A model generated the notes under the pieces. The model did no database searches. It was given only the letters and a program-made list of their open reading frames with translations, and had not been told where the DNA came from. The translations under genes were made by a program, and so were the position numbers. Source: Chalara sp. BL73 (taxonomy: Eukaryota; Ascomycota; Leotiomycetes; Helotiales). Taken from it: a stretch of 64,000 nucleotides of DNA. The stretch covers positions 1 to 64,000 of the forward strand of contig CAKJVC010000068.1 of assembly GCA_918026815.1 (NCBI GenBank), written 5' to 3'. Each line of letters opens with the position of its first letter. The first letter of the stretch is position 1. Shown here in pieces: positions 12,060-22,335 of this stretch.

Positions 12060-14132
12060 TTATTTTTAATTTTTCTTTAATTTTTTTTAGCTGTATATAT
12101 ATATTATATATTATAGGAATCGTATAATATATAGTAGGATATTTATTTGCTTGTAGTTTATTTGTAGCTTTAACAAATACTTTAAGAATTAATAAAGTAT
12201 TTTTAAGGTATAATAATTTTTTTTTTTTTAATTAATAACTTTTTATTTTTAAAAGCTTTATTATTAGAGTTTTGCATAACTATATTAATAGGCTTATAAA
12301 GAACAAGAAAGTTATTAAGCATATTATAAGTAGAAAACTACCTAGTTTTATTATCTGTTAAAATAATTAGTATATATATTAAAATAATAATAATATTATT
12401 ATTATTTACTTAGCTGTGGCATTTGATATTGCTTAATATTCAATGCTTTAATTTGAGCTAATAAATCTTGTTTATTATTATGGCTATATTTAAAGGCTAT
12501 AATAATTAAACGGATTCTTTTTTAAATAGAATAAGTTTTATTAAGATTTATATTTAATTAGTAGTTATTATAAAATATTTAAAATATTAAACTTACTAAT
12601 AAAAGAATTTCTTTTCTTTAAGTTTTTTTTTTCTTTTTCTATAGCTTTAATAGCTTTTAAATTTTTTAAAGGATCTTTTATTTTAATAATAGAATTTATT
12701 ATATTTTGTGTAGCTAAATTAAGCATATGTGTACAACATGCTATATTTCTTTGGAATTTAATAGCTTCTAGATTATATGCTTTAATAAAGCTTAATATTA
12801 AAGTATTATTAGAAGAGGCATTATTTCAAGTAATACTATAAAACTGTTAATATTAGTAATTTAAATAACAAGAATAATAAATACTTTTTAATATTGTATT
12901 CAATATTAAAATCTTTTAAAGTATTTAGTAATACTTTACACATATAAGCTCCAGAATGCTTATTTTTTAGTACAGCTATTCTTAATAAATAAGACTTTAG
13001 CTTAAAGTTCTTATTAATAAAGTGTTTAATGTAAAGTTAGTATAATATTTATGTGTTGGTTTATTATTACTTACATAGTAATACTTAAATAAGCATTTTG
13101 ATTAGACGCAGTTTATGCATTTAAAGTAAGACTAAAAAAGCCTTGATTTTTTTTATGCATATTAAGCTTATTTTTAAAGCTATTAAAAGAACTTAAATAA
13201 ACTGATTGTAGTTCTTTTTTAAGCATATTTCTATTAAAAGCCGGTATATTTCTATATATTAGTTAGTGTACATATATATAAATATAATAATAATAACTTA
13301 CTCTTTTAAATATTCTAATAACTTTTTAAAAGACGGACTAAATGCTAGTTGAAAAGAAAGGTTATTTTTTAATATAAAGTTTAAAATTTTAATTTTAAAC
13401 TCTTTATTATTAAATATATTTAGTTCTTTTTTTTTAGATCGAGAAGAAGCTAAATAATCGACTATATTGCTTTGTGATTCTTGTGAGTTTTTAATAGAAG
13501 AGCTACTAGCTTGTGAACCTATAAAATATATTAGTATTAATAATTATATATATTAAAAAAACTTACTTATATTTCTTTCTAAAAACCCTAAAGATACTAG
13601 TTTATGATTATTTTTATAGTGCATAATATAGTTACTAGTAGCATGTGAAACACGTTGTTTTAAGAATTTTTTACTATATATAAATATTAGTATATAAATA
13701 AATAATAATAAAATTAAATTAAATAACTTACTTGCAATTCTTATAAGTATATGTAACTGTAACTGTTCGAGGCTTTGTGGGGTTTTCTTGAATAGAGTCT
13801 AGTATTTTAATAAAATAGCCTTTTTTAAAGATAATAGGCTGATTTTCCGATAGTTTAAAATTTTTTGGATTTTGTAAAATATTTGTACGAGTAGATGTAG
13901 TATAAGCTATTATAAATAACGATATATAATAATGGAAGTAGTAGTTATAGTAGTAGTAGTAGTAGTTATAGTAGTAGTTGTAGTTATAGTAGTAGTTGTA
14001 GTTATAGTAGTAGTTGTAGTTATAGTAATTTTTAAAAATATAGAATTTAAAGTATAAGTAAAATTCTTTAATATTTATACTAGTATTTGAAATTCTAGAG
14101 TATTTTATAGCGTTTTTGATTTTTAAGAGCAT
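12060..14132 (-). pseudogene. hAT-family transposase, broken
   Basis: It starts at ATG 14,132. A Tyr/Asn-rich low-complexity stretch is encoded by a TAT/AAC microsatellite (about 14,030-13,936). A BED-finger-like segment follows, split by a probable intron after TYKNCK at 13,728 and resuming near 13,660 with SHATSNYIMHYKNNH. Near 13,330 comes AFSPSFKKLLEYL, typical of hAT transposases, then SGAYMCKVLLNTLKDF (about 12,960-12,910) and NIACCTHMLNLATQ (about 12,750-12,705), which match the RNase-H-like core. NMLNNFLVLYKPINIVMQ (about 12,325) and KVFVKATNKLQANKYPT (about 12,190-12,140) precede the expected dimerisation domain, which is missing. Stops interrupt the core. Probable introns begin GTAAGT or GTAAGTT. 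Confidence 0.7.
13936..14028. repeat. TAG/TTA trinucleotide microsatellite in transposase exon
   Basis: Imperfect tandem GTA/GTT/TAG units, including a nearly exact 18-bp higher-order repeat (AGTAGTTGTAGTTATAGT). On the minus strand it encodes a run of Tyr and Asn near the transposase N terminus. Confidence 0.85.
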
Positions 14133-14648
14133 GAAGAATCATTTTCTATTATTAATATATAATTAATAAGTATTAGAATATTCTAGAATATGCTAGTTCT
14201 ACTATTACTAATGATAAAATGTAAAATATCAATTTGTAATTATTTGAGGTTTCGTGAACTTTCGAGAACTTTCGAGAAGCTAAAATAACTTAATTTTTTT
14301 TCTATTGGCTAATAACTAAAGAAAGTCAAGTTAAAGTTAAAGTTTAAGCTTATTTATAACATGTGACTACACGTGATAAAAATTTAAATATATTTTAATT
14401 TAATTTAATTTGATTTGATTTAATTTAGATTTAGCTGAAATAAATTTAATTTAATTTAGATTTAATGTAGAAAATTAAATTAAATTAAATTAAATGCTAC
14501 ACTGGATTTGCATGTTCAATAATCCGCTCGATTAATTCTCGTCGGCTATAAAAATTGACTTTTAAACAATTTGCATCAGTTAAAAGCTTTTTATGCATTG
14601 TTAAGTTAAATTATTACGTATTCGAACAGTTAAGCTTTCGAAAAAATC

Positions 14649-14676
14649 AAAAAAAAAAAAAAAAAAAAAAAAAAAA
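14649..14676. repeat. Poly(A) tract, 28 bp
   Basis: Uninterrupted A run between the hAT end and the decayed DUF3435-like fragment. It could mark a retroposon tail, but no adjacent retroelement was recognised. Confidence 0.8.
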
Positions 14677-14689
14677 CTTGTCGTTGACT

Positions 14690-15338
14690 TTAAAGTGAAA
14701 AACAGCGGCAGCAGAAGCTTTTTTTAGCGGACTTTATAAAACGTTTCAAAAAAAAAGCAACCGGTAATTAATAGCAAGCAGCAATTATTTAAAAAAGTAG
14801 TCGACAAAAACACGCGAAACGCATTACAGCAATTAAATCAAGTAATTCCGGAACATTTTATTTTAATAAACTTTATTTTAACGCTGCTTAAAGCGTCTTT
14901 AAAAAAAAAGTATTAATAAAGAGTTGCGGCAGTTAATACTATTATAGCGTACTACGGCTTAGAAAAAAAGCTTGCTTTTCGTCGTATTTAGCGTAAGCGT
15001 TCGGTAAAAAAATAAGCGTTTGCCAGTTCTTAAAGCTGTAAAACTTAATGCTATAAACTAAGCAATACAATCGATTAAAAAAGAAAAAAAAGCTAACAAA
15101 CTGCTTTATTTGTTTTAAAAATTCGTTTCCGACATTGCGTAAAAAAATTGCATCGTATGCAACCCCCGGTTTTTTAAGTAAACACTTTCTGAAAAAGCAT
15201 ATAAGCAAATTGCAAAAAAAGATGCACATTGATTGTCAGATTTGTGGCGTCAGGCTAGAAAACCGACCGCGATTACTGATTCATGCAGAGAGGTTTCACG
15301 GAACCGTCTCACGGGGTCCGGCTGAGAGATTGATCTAG
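14690..15338 (+). pseudogene. DUF3435/FluG-like protein, C-terminal zinc-finger remnant
   Basis: From about 15,090 to 15,336 the plus strand keeps one open frame with CFIC, then YATPGFLSKHFLKKH, then CQICGVRLENRPRLLIHAE and RFHGTVS. This spacing of Cys and His pairs resembles the C-terminal fingers of fungal DUF3435 (FluG-domain) proteins, which are related to tyrosine recombinases of mobile elements. Upstream, 14,690-15,090 in the same direction is AT-rich with stops and looks like the RIP-decayed body. The frame ends at TGA 15,336-15,338. Only the tail survives in readable form; the family call rests on motif memory and could be another C2H2-type protein. Confidence 0.5.
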
Positions 15339-16050
15339 ATTTCAGAGCTATCTGGTAGTTTTGGTTATTTTCGATTCGGGGGCCAAGAATAAGAACTGGA
15401 TTATATTTGCAGGTGTTCCGGGCTCTTTTTCTTTATCATTGATTTGGTTTGGTTCCATACGAAGTGTGGCTGACATCTGCATCAAGTTCGCTGGGCATGC
15501 TTGACCGGTTGGGTTAATCGGCCGCTATGAAAGCACTATCAAAAAGGATGATTTGATCTCGGATTCTGCGTTATATATAATTAATGGTTAATATCTCAAA
15601 TACCATCAAAAAGTGCTGATATTTCTGAAATACCATCTTTTTTTTTGACCTCTATCTGGCCATACCACCTTTTTAAACAATGGTATTTCAGATAGACACC
15701 AAAAAAATGATGGTATTTGAGATATTTCTGAAATACCATCATTTCAAGCCAAGACTAACTGTTTGTATTACTTTGTGATACTTTTTAGTTCCGATGACTT
15801 GCAATTGCTTAAGTCGGTTATTCACGAGGCACGTAGCACCGCGATTTCAGCGCAGTGTTATTATGCTCGTTGTAAGTAGTTAACTTGTAAGAACTAAAAT
15901 ACATCACGGGGTAATTCACGTGACTTTAGCTGCATACCAACACTTAGATTACTATACTTTCTATTGCAATATAACTAAACTACTACAATTTCACCTTAGC
16001 CAAAAAACAATGGCATTTAAGTCAAAAGCACGCTACGAACAAAAAAATAA

Positions 16051-16135
16051 AAAGAAAGTAATGCTTTATATACAGGAATCTGGCCAAAAGCCAGTGTAAA
16101 CGAGCTTTGTAGTGTTAAGGGCCGAGCCTTGTAGT
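16051..16135. repeat. Dispersed repeat block, copy 1
   Basis: Contains TTTATATACAGGAATCTGGCC and GCCAGTGTAAACGAGCTTT, which recur with few differences at 57,401-57,480. It lies inside the inverted-repeat element, so that element has either captured it or was inserted next to it. Confidence 0.7.
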
Positions 16136-16175
16136 GTTAAAAGTCGAGCCCTGTAGTGTCAGGGGCCAAGCCCCC
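16101..16175. repeat. 22-bp tandem repeat, about 3.3 copies
   Basis: Units of the form CGAGCTTTGTAGTGTTAAGGGC follow each other with 2-5 substitutions each, starting at 16,101, 16,123 and 16,145, with a partial fourth. Related GAGCTTTGTAGT words are arranged less regularly at about 57,455-57,545. Confidence 0.75.
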
Positions 16176-16696
16176 AAAAGTTCTATTTACAGCGTATGTT
16201 GGAACATATCTCATATACCATAATTTTTTTGGAAGATATCTCAAATACCATTGTTTTTTTGGAGGATATCTCATATACCATAAAAGTGGTATGGCTAGAT
16301 AGAGGTCAAAAAAAAGAGGGTATTTGAGAAATATCGGCACTTTTTGATGGTATTTGAGATATTAACCGTTGTTTCTAATGTGTCTTGATTCACGGAAAGC
16401 CAGGATTAGAAGGAAAATATTTGTCCTTTGCTTTGTTGTATAATTTCCTGGTTAATACGCGTAATATCTTTAGGGCCACTAGGCATTGTTGCCGGCCTTT
16501 GGGTAATTTCTTTGCACAGATCAAGTCCAGTTTTATTTTTCTAGATGCATTAACCACAACTCCGAAATCTCAATAACCAAAAGATCATGACCGCTTCTAC
16601 ACTACCAGTACACCGAAGGTGTATGTTCCTATCGATCTATCCCCAGACTCCACATGTATATCCAACCCCTCGTTCGGACCGGCTGATAAAACGAGC

Positions 16697-18110
16697 TCAG
16701 ATATCAAACTTCTTCTCACTGGAAATACCGCCGCCCAGTTGAGTTTTACCATGTCGACTCACATTTTTCCAGATATCCACCTCACCCCCGCCTCTGAGCA
16801 CACCAACGCGCATGGTGGATAAGAGGTTATGAGCAGCATTAGAATGACTGTACACACCGCCGTTGAAAACAGCGGTGGCATCTTTCCCAACTCCGGAACT
16901 AATCAATGCTTTCCCACCTGGGTGGTCCTTGACAAAGTCTGTAACGTCGTGAATAATACCCGCGACAGCCAGAAGAGCGCGGCCATTAGCAGCCTCTTGC
17001 TTGAAATCCTCCCAGTCGATTACCGGAAGTTGTTCGAGGGGAATTCCCCAATCTAAAGTCGCCCGCTTCTGATCCAGCTTCTTTTGCAATTGCTGCAAGC
17101 GACCCTTTTCAATTTCATTCTGTTTGAATTGCTTCAAACCATACGCAAGTCCTAGTTGTTTCCATAACCAGATTGACCATTTGCTAGGATCGTATTGATA
17201 CCATTCAATAGCACTACGATAATCCGAAGGAAATTCATGATGAAAATTATGATACCCATCCCCGAGTGTAATCAGAGCTGTGAGAACATGGTCTCGAGGG
17301 GTGTTTCGATCATCGAATGGTTGGTCTCCAAGCCAGTGCGCTAATGAGTTTACACAGAAGGTAGCCTGTTGGATGAAGAAGATGCGAAGAATTCCGGCAT
17401 AAATAAAACCTCCTTTCCAATCTCCCCAGCCCAGTCCGGTAACGATGCAAGGGAATATCAATCCCATGAAAATGACACACTTGATATAATTCCGGTGCTG
17501 CCAAATAACGACAGCATCATCGTTCAGGTCGGAAATATCGGTACGGCCGATGCGTTTAGGGTTCTGCTTCAAGATAATCCAGCCTAAATGAGAGTACATG
17601 ATTCCCTTGCGCACAGAATATGGGTCTTTGTCCGTATCGGTATATCGATGATGTGCTCGGTGGTCTCTGGACCACCACCGGATTGATCCTTGGACTGCGC
17701 CAGCACCAACTGCTGCTAGGTAGATCTTCAAAGGTGTTGACGCAGAATACGATGAATGGGCCCAGAGTCTATGATAGCCTATAAAGCTTGTTAACTCAGG
17801 TACGAGACATGGTGAATACCAGCAAAATACCTGCTGTGATTCCGAGGCCACACATAAAATAGTAGACAACCGCCAAGAGAGCAGTCTTGAAATGAAGAGG
17901 AACCCAAAATGATTGTATGAGACCATAAATAGGCACACCGATGACGAGAGTGGTGTTCAGCCAATTTATATGTTTGTACCAATTCTCCAAGGTTATAGCT
18001 TCATCTGTGATGTGGGTTTTTTTTGCATGATTCGTGGTGTTGGAGTTTGACCTTGCAGAATGTGTTGTGCTTGAAGTTTGCTGTTTGCCAGGATGTGGAA
18101 GAGACGACAT
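16697..18110 (-). CDS. Delta-9 (stearoyl-CoA) fatty acid desaturase with cytochrome b5 domain
   Basis: Acyl-CoA delta-9 desaturase of the Ole1 type, which inserts the first double bond into palmitoyl- and stearoyl-CoA in the ER membrane. Two exons, 18,110-17,831 and 17,778-16,697, are joined across a 52-bp intron (GTATTT...TTATAG); the splice restores [12 protein letters not shown]. The product is 453 residues, usual for the family. The three His boxes are intact: HRLWAH (about 96-101), HRAHH (133-137) and HNFHH (270-274). Hydrophobic pairs near residues 55-95 and 193-235 fit membrane helices. The C-terminal cytochrome b5 domain (about 350-430) keeps HPGG. The last residues extend about 25 past the b5 fold. 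The start is the first Met of a hydrophilic N terminus. Next to a transposable element and the AT-rich border, yet undamaged. Whether it is the housekeeping or an extra paralogue cannot be told. Confidence 0.95.
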
Positions 18111-18941
18111 GGTGAGTTTTGTCGAGCAAAAATAATTATGCCGAAACTTAGACTCAGGACAGGTTGTGAAGAAATATCGATATTAAGGAGTCGAAGTAGT
18201 ATAAAATATTGGACAAATGAGCGGGGGAGGGTTCTAAGACGAGACGAATCTCCCAACAGAAATTCAGGACCCGCCCCGCAACAATAAGCGGCAGCCACTT
18301 GTCCAAGTTCCGTAGCGGTCCCAACGGTTGGGGTCAAGATATACCGTCAGGGTGTCTAAGTGCCTGTCCTGGGAGGCCAGATCACAATCCAATCAAGTTA
18401 ACACTAGTACAAATACAGGCTAACATATTAATTCACGCATCAGCGATGCTGGATTCTTGTTGGGAGAAGTGGATTTGAGAGCGGAGAAGTTTTCAATTTC
18501 AAGGGTCCTTTGGTTGATCGAGCAATACAGTATGACTACTTTTCGGAGTTACTAAGCCAGATAACCCCTCATGCTGAAAGAAGCGATCACTCATCAAAGT
18601 TAAACTTTCGCGCTCGGTAAATATAGTGCACACGCTAGCCTTCATGCCTTGTCCAAGCTCTTTTCTAGTGGGTGTTCCGATGTCAGGCTAACTACGGACG
18701 TATGAGTCTGATCCTGGCTCATGCACTGCCTCGTTGCTTGTGTACTGTTGGTCTCGGACTTGACACTGTGTTGATGCCACCCTAAATCTGATATTCGGGG
18801 ATCACTAAATTGACGTACTTCTTCTCATAGATTTATAAAGCAGGGAGCTACGAAATATGTTTTAATGTGACTCTATAACCCAATGTAAATGGCCGAGCTT
18901 CCACCGGCTCACTGGACTACTCCTTCCCAAATAGCTAAACT
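18111..18941. other. Intergenic region, no gene seen
   Basis: About 830 bp of balanced composition between the desaturase start and the hydrolase fragment. It presumably contains the desaturase promoter. No sustained frame, repeat or RNA gene was recognised; the frames at 17,993-18,337 and 18,078-18,287 lack motifs. Confidence 0.5.
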
Positions 18942-19165
18942 AAAACTGTTCGTGTTCCTCATTTAGGCGGCGTCGATATTATGTACTAGATGCTAAAGCC
19001 TTATGATAAGTCCAAGCTAACCCTGATCCTTATTAATAGTTTCACCATGTCTTCGGAGATCTACGCCACTTATTTAGCTAGTAAATACCTTGTCGAGAAT
19101 ATGAACTTACTAGGTATCGATGTTCTTGGTCACGGGCAAACTAGTGCAAAGGTCGGTAATTCTAC
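18942..19165 (+). pseudogene. Partial duplicate of the 26.8-kb alpha/beta hydrolase
   Basis: Translation in one frame gives KTVRVPHLGG, then YDKSKLTLILINSF and NLLGIDVLGHG, aligning with residues 6-73 of the intact hydrolase at 26,843-27,869. The copy has a stop (TAG) where the intact gene has the CAG of YQM, and NSF where the intact gene has HGF at the oxyanion region. It loses similarity after about 19,150, before the nucleophile elbow. It is a truncated non-functional copy, about 7.9 kb away in the same orientation. The CAG-to-TAG change fits RIP. Confidence 0.85.
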
Positions 19166-19762
19166 AACGGTAGGGTCACGAGGGTTGGGTTGATCTCGGA
19201 TGTTTAAGAGATAGAAGTGGGAAACCGGAGTTGGGGTGTGTGGCGTATAATTTGCGCCCCGAAGTTATGATAAACTCTTTGTCATTGAGCCGCAGTCTTT
19301 GATTTCAATCGTGTCATAGTAAGCAATGTTTGTGAAAGAGATGGCTTCATTGATTTGTGATCTAGATCGGAAAGACCATTCTTCAGGAGTTTCAAATGGA
19401 GCCAGTTGAAAGAGAACACTAGCGTGAAAGCCAAAAATGATTCTAATTTCCGATTTAGAAAATGTCTACAGCTCAGAATTGAAGTCCTCGTCAAACCACC
19501 ATTACCAACCCAACCCCTTTCACTTCGTCTCGTACTCTAAACTCAAATAGCGTTCACAATGGCAGCCCGTTTGTCTCCACCTCCCCCATCCACAGCACAA
19601 CGCCTATTCTTCAAACATCCTAGGCTTACAAGATCTCTATCTCGCCTGGGATCAAGCTACCGTTGGTGATAGCATAGCTGTGGGCTCTGGCAACAAGGGA
19701 ATAAGATAGCAAGTAGCTGTTTACCCATCAGTAAAATTCCCATCGAACTGCTTTGAAATAAC
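19166..19762. other. Intergenic region, no gene seen
   Basis: Roughly 600 bp without a recognisable product on either strand. The minus-strand frame 19,282-19,494 has no motif or homology I can name. Confidence 0.45.
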
Positions 19763-20663
19763 TCACACATCAAGGAAAGGCAAGACCTCAGCCGCACCAG
19801 GGGTCTCTTTCCGGTCACGCATGAGATCCACGGCGATGCCGAACATGTTTAAGAGGTGGACACTGGCTTGCTCCATGCGGCGGTTGGCGTCGGCGGCAGT
19901 CCTGGCGTCGAATGTACCGGAAGCATCTGTGTTGGCCCAGACTTCGTAACCCTCGGCTCGGAGGGAGAGAGCGAGGAAGGCGGTGCAGACTTCGGTGACG
20001 ATTCCGGCGAGAATGGCTTGCTTCTTTCCAGTAGCCCTAATGGCTGCTCTGAAGTCGGCGTTGTCCCATGCATCAACTTCACCGTTTCGCTCTAGGGTTC
20101 CAATTAGCTTATGCTTACTGGAATAGCTTTGAATGGGGATCTATAGATCCTGCGATGGGAAGTCTTACTGATATATGGCGCATTTGGATGCATCGGGAAT
20201 TTGTCAGTACATCTCCCTCTGCTGGGTAAAAGGTCCTTGCATCAATGATCTCCCTTGGCAAAGCACCATTTAGTCCTAGATAATCGAATTAGCAACTCAG
20301 ATGGACCGGAGATCGAGTATGTGTATACTAGTCTTAGCAGAGGTGGTTAAGATAGTAGGAAGATTGAAGAGGTTGCCAAGAGCAGCGTGGGCAAGAACAT
20401 TATTTCTGAACTCAACAACACCATAGTCTCGGTCCGATTTGGTGGTCGACGACGAGGAGAACCTTGAATTTATGAGTTGGCTTAGCTGGATCTCGGGGCT
20501 TGCTTTGACTTATAGCGTCGGTCTTGTTGAGACGGCTGATTATGTAGCTGGTAGCTAAGTACTTCTTAGCACCAATGATGTGAAAGGAAGAAGGTTTTCA
20601 AGGCAAGATACCTTCAATGGCTGCTGCTCCTGCCAAAGCGGCGACGACGGTTGTGAACTTCAT
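19763..20663 (-). pseudogene. Isochorismatase-family hydrolase (YcaC-like), broken
   Basis: The minus strand encodes a secreted isochorismatase-like hydrolase (cysteine hydrolase fold). MKFTTVVAALAGAAA at 20,663 looks like a signal peptide. VLLVVDHQIG (about 20,460) carries the catalytic Asp. EFRNNVLAHAALGNLFNLPT follows in another frame. GALPREIID and MHPNAPYI come next, and after a probable intron (GTAAGACTT...CCCTAG, which rebuilds a Lys codon before RNGEVDAWDN) the C-terminal half is clean. It includes GIVTEVCTAFLALSLRAEG with the catalytic Cys, and ends FLDV-stop at 19,763. Damage: a frameshifting deletion after DHQIG, and a 49-bp insertion between REIID and MHPNAP bounded by repeated GATGCA. 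The enzyme cannot be made in one piece unless unusual splicing removes both lesions. Confidence 0.8.
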
Positions 20664-22335
20664 CTTGGAAAGAATTGGGTAGAGAAGATCTTTGAGAGTC
20701 AAATCTGGATGTCTGAGAAGGTTGACGAGATTGAAGTTCATGCAGGGCAGCCTCCCCACTTATACTTCTGAAGTCCATTAGCCATATCTCGATCCCAACT
20801 TTGAGTTTTCGTTTTCGTGAAAACGGATATGGCAGGTTGACAGTTCGTCGGGGTAAAACTCGGTGTCTGCCTCTATCGATAAGGGAAGTAATCGCGCATT
20901 GCATGCTTCTTCGTCTAGGAGCGTCTCCCCAAGAAGGGTACAGCTTGGCAGAGTGGAATCACTGGGACATGTTTTACAGTTGGTGCTGCACCAGACGGGA
21001 GTCAAATAATAATTATCCTCCTGCCACCGCTCCTCTGCTAAAAGTCTCGCGAACGTATTGGCCTAGAGACCTGGTCGACGACCTCCTGCAAAGCTGGAAC
21101 TAAGAAGTGGAGCTCAAACGCTGTACCACGGTCTCCCGAGATGTCATACCGTATGCCGGTCAAGAAGTGTTCAGTGCACTTGATTTGATTTTCAATGGAG
21201 AAATAAGGTTGCATGACGAACCACGGCATCGGTACGAGCCTCATCCTGACCAAGAGGTCCCATTGCCAATTTGTGAGGCATGTAGATAGGTTGAGTCAGC
21301 TTCTCTAAGTGGTTTGTGGCACTTTGATATCCATTCACATGAGGGATGACGACTTTCGAGAGCCGGGCGTGGTTCCGTCCGCCAATGACGAGAGGCATTG
21401 ATTAGAAGAAACATGCTACCGATTCGGTATGGTATGCTGCAGGCACCTTCAATTCTGTTGATTATTCATCGCTTAAGGATGCAGGGGAATAGTGACAAAC
21501 AAACGGTGGCTGGCGAGCCTCTTACAATGTCTAGCTTAACAATTACTATACTTTTCGGAACCAAATCTCGGCGTGAAAAAGAATTAAATTGCCGAAGTGC
21601 AGCATCAGAGTATGAAACTATCGGATGTCATAGCCGTACAAGTGTCTAAGAGAAACATCAATATTTCTTGTCATCAATCACGTGTCGTTGCCAAGTATTT
21701 CTTGTTTATTTCTGTTCACCTGCTCATCATCCTAGAATCGTTCTTGATTTTAGTTGGCCCAATATATGTGTCTAAATAAAGTTGTGATAGCATTCTTGAA
21801 GACGTCCAGAGAATCAAGCACATTTCCACTCGCACCAGGGCTGCCGCACTGGACTGTTTTCTCTAGATGTTGGAGAAGAGGGAGGATAGGGTCTATTCAC
21901 CACCTATCAGATTGTTTTTGATAGGAATGCTGATCCGAAGGGCGAGATAATGCGAAATGACCGAATCAGAGTTGATTCGGGACATTTTCAAGCTTTAGCG
22001 CATTAGATGCGGGCAAAATACATAGATCGTCACTAATTATGACCTTGCTGATAGTAACATCCAAGATGGGCAACTGATACAGTATCACAAACATATCATA
22101 AAAACAAATTTGCCATGGCAAAGGGAGCATGCAGCACGCGGCACACGGCGATTCACGAGGGAGCATGTGTGTTTGAACAATTCATAATGATTGAATTGAC
22201 GTAATGCTAGATTCTCAGAGTGACTCCTGAGGCAGAAGAAAAGTGGTGCGGTTATGCTAATACATTATGACGAGTTTTCTCGGGTGCCGTACAAGAATTT
22301 TGGCGTTACGCTGAGAGTCGAGGTGGAGTGTTATT
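20664..22335. other. Long intergenic region with unassigned short frames
   Basis: About 1.7 kb with several overlapping frames on both strands. The minus-strand stretch 21,398-21,192 reads like protein (includes HLEKLTQPIYMPHKLAMGPLG) and may be the rest of a decayed gene, but I do not recognise the family and it stops after 68 residues. A Cys-containing frame at 21,005-20,778 is also unassigned. No repeats with clear ends were seen. Confidence 0.4.

Larger units (their letters stand above)
12060..14504 (-). mobile_element. Truncated hAT transposon, AT-saturated
   Basis: A DNA transposon of the hAT superfamily read on the minus strand. The 5' end is taken at 14,504, where CACTG (CAGTG in element orientation) is followed inward by subterminal ATTTAATTTA repeats. 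Inward lies a transposase gene with N-terminal BED-like and RNase-H-like segments (separate entry). No matching CACTG/CAGTG end was found on the left, and the coding trace fades near 12,060 before the C-terminal dimerisation domain, so the element appears 3'-truncated. Unlike the other AT blocks, long stretches still make sense as protein, so the AT richness may be partly native. Confidence 0.65.
15586..16367. mobile_element. 782-bp non-autonomous element with long terminal inverted repeats
   Basis: The left end, starting GGTTAATATCTCAAATACCA at 15,586, is matched in inverse orientation by the right end, which finishes at 16,367. The match runs about 90-110 bp per arm (15,586 to about 15,700; about 16,260 to 16,367) with roughly 10% differences, and includes TTTTTTGACCTCTATCT and CCATACCAC. 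Both arms are built of short repeats of AATACCAT. The interior encodes no transposase. No clear target duplication was found, so the superfamily is open (MULE-like or a foldback element are options). It sits at the border between AT-rich and gene-bearing DNA. Confidence 0.8.

Noticed and set aside
16829..17056. Plus-strand frame opposite the desaturase
   Set aside because: Shadow of the desaturase exon on the other strand.
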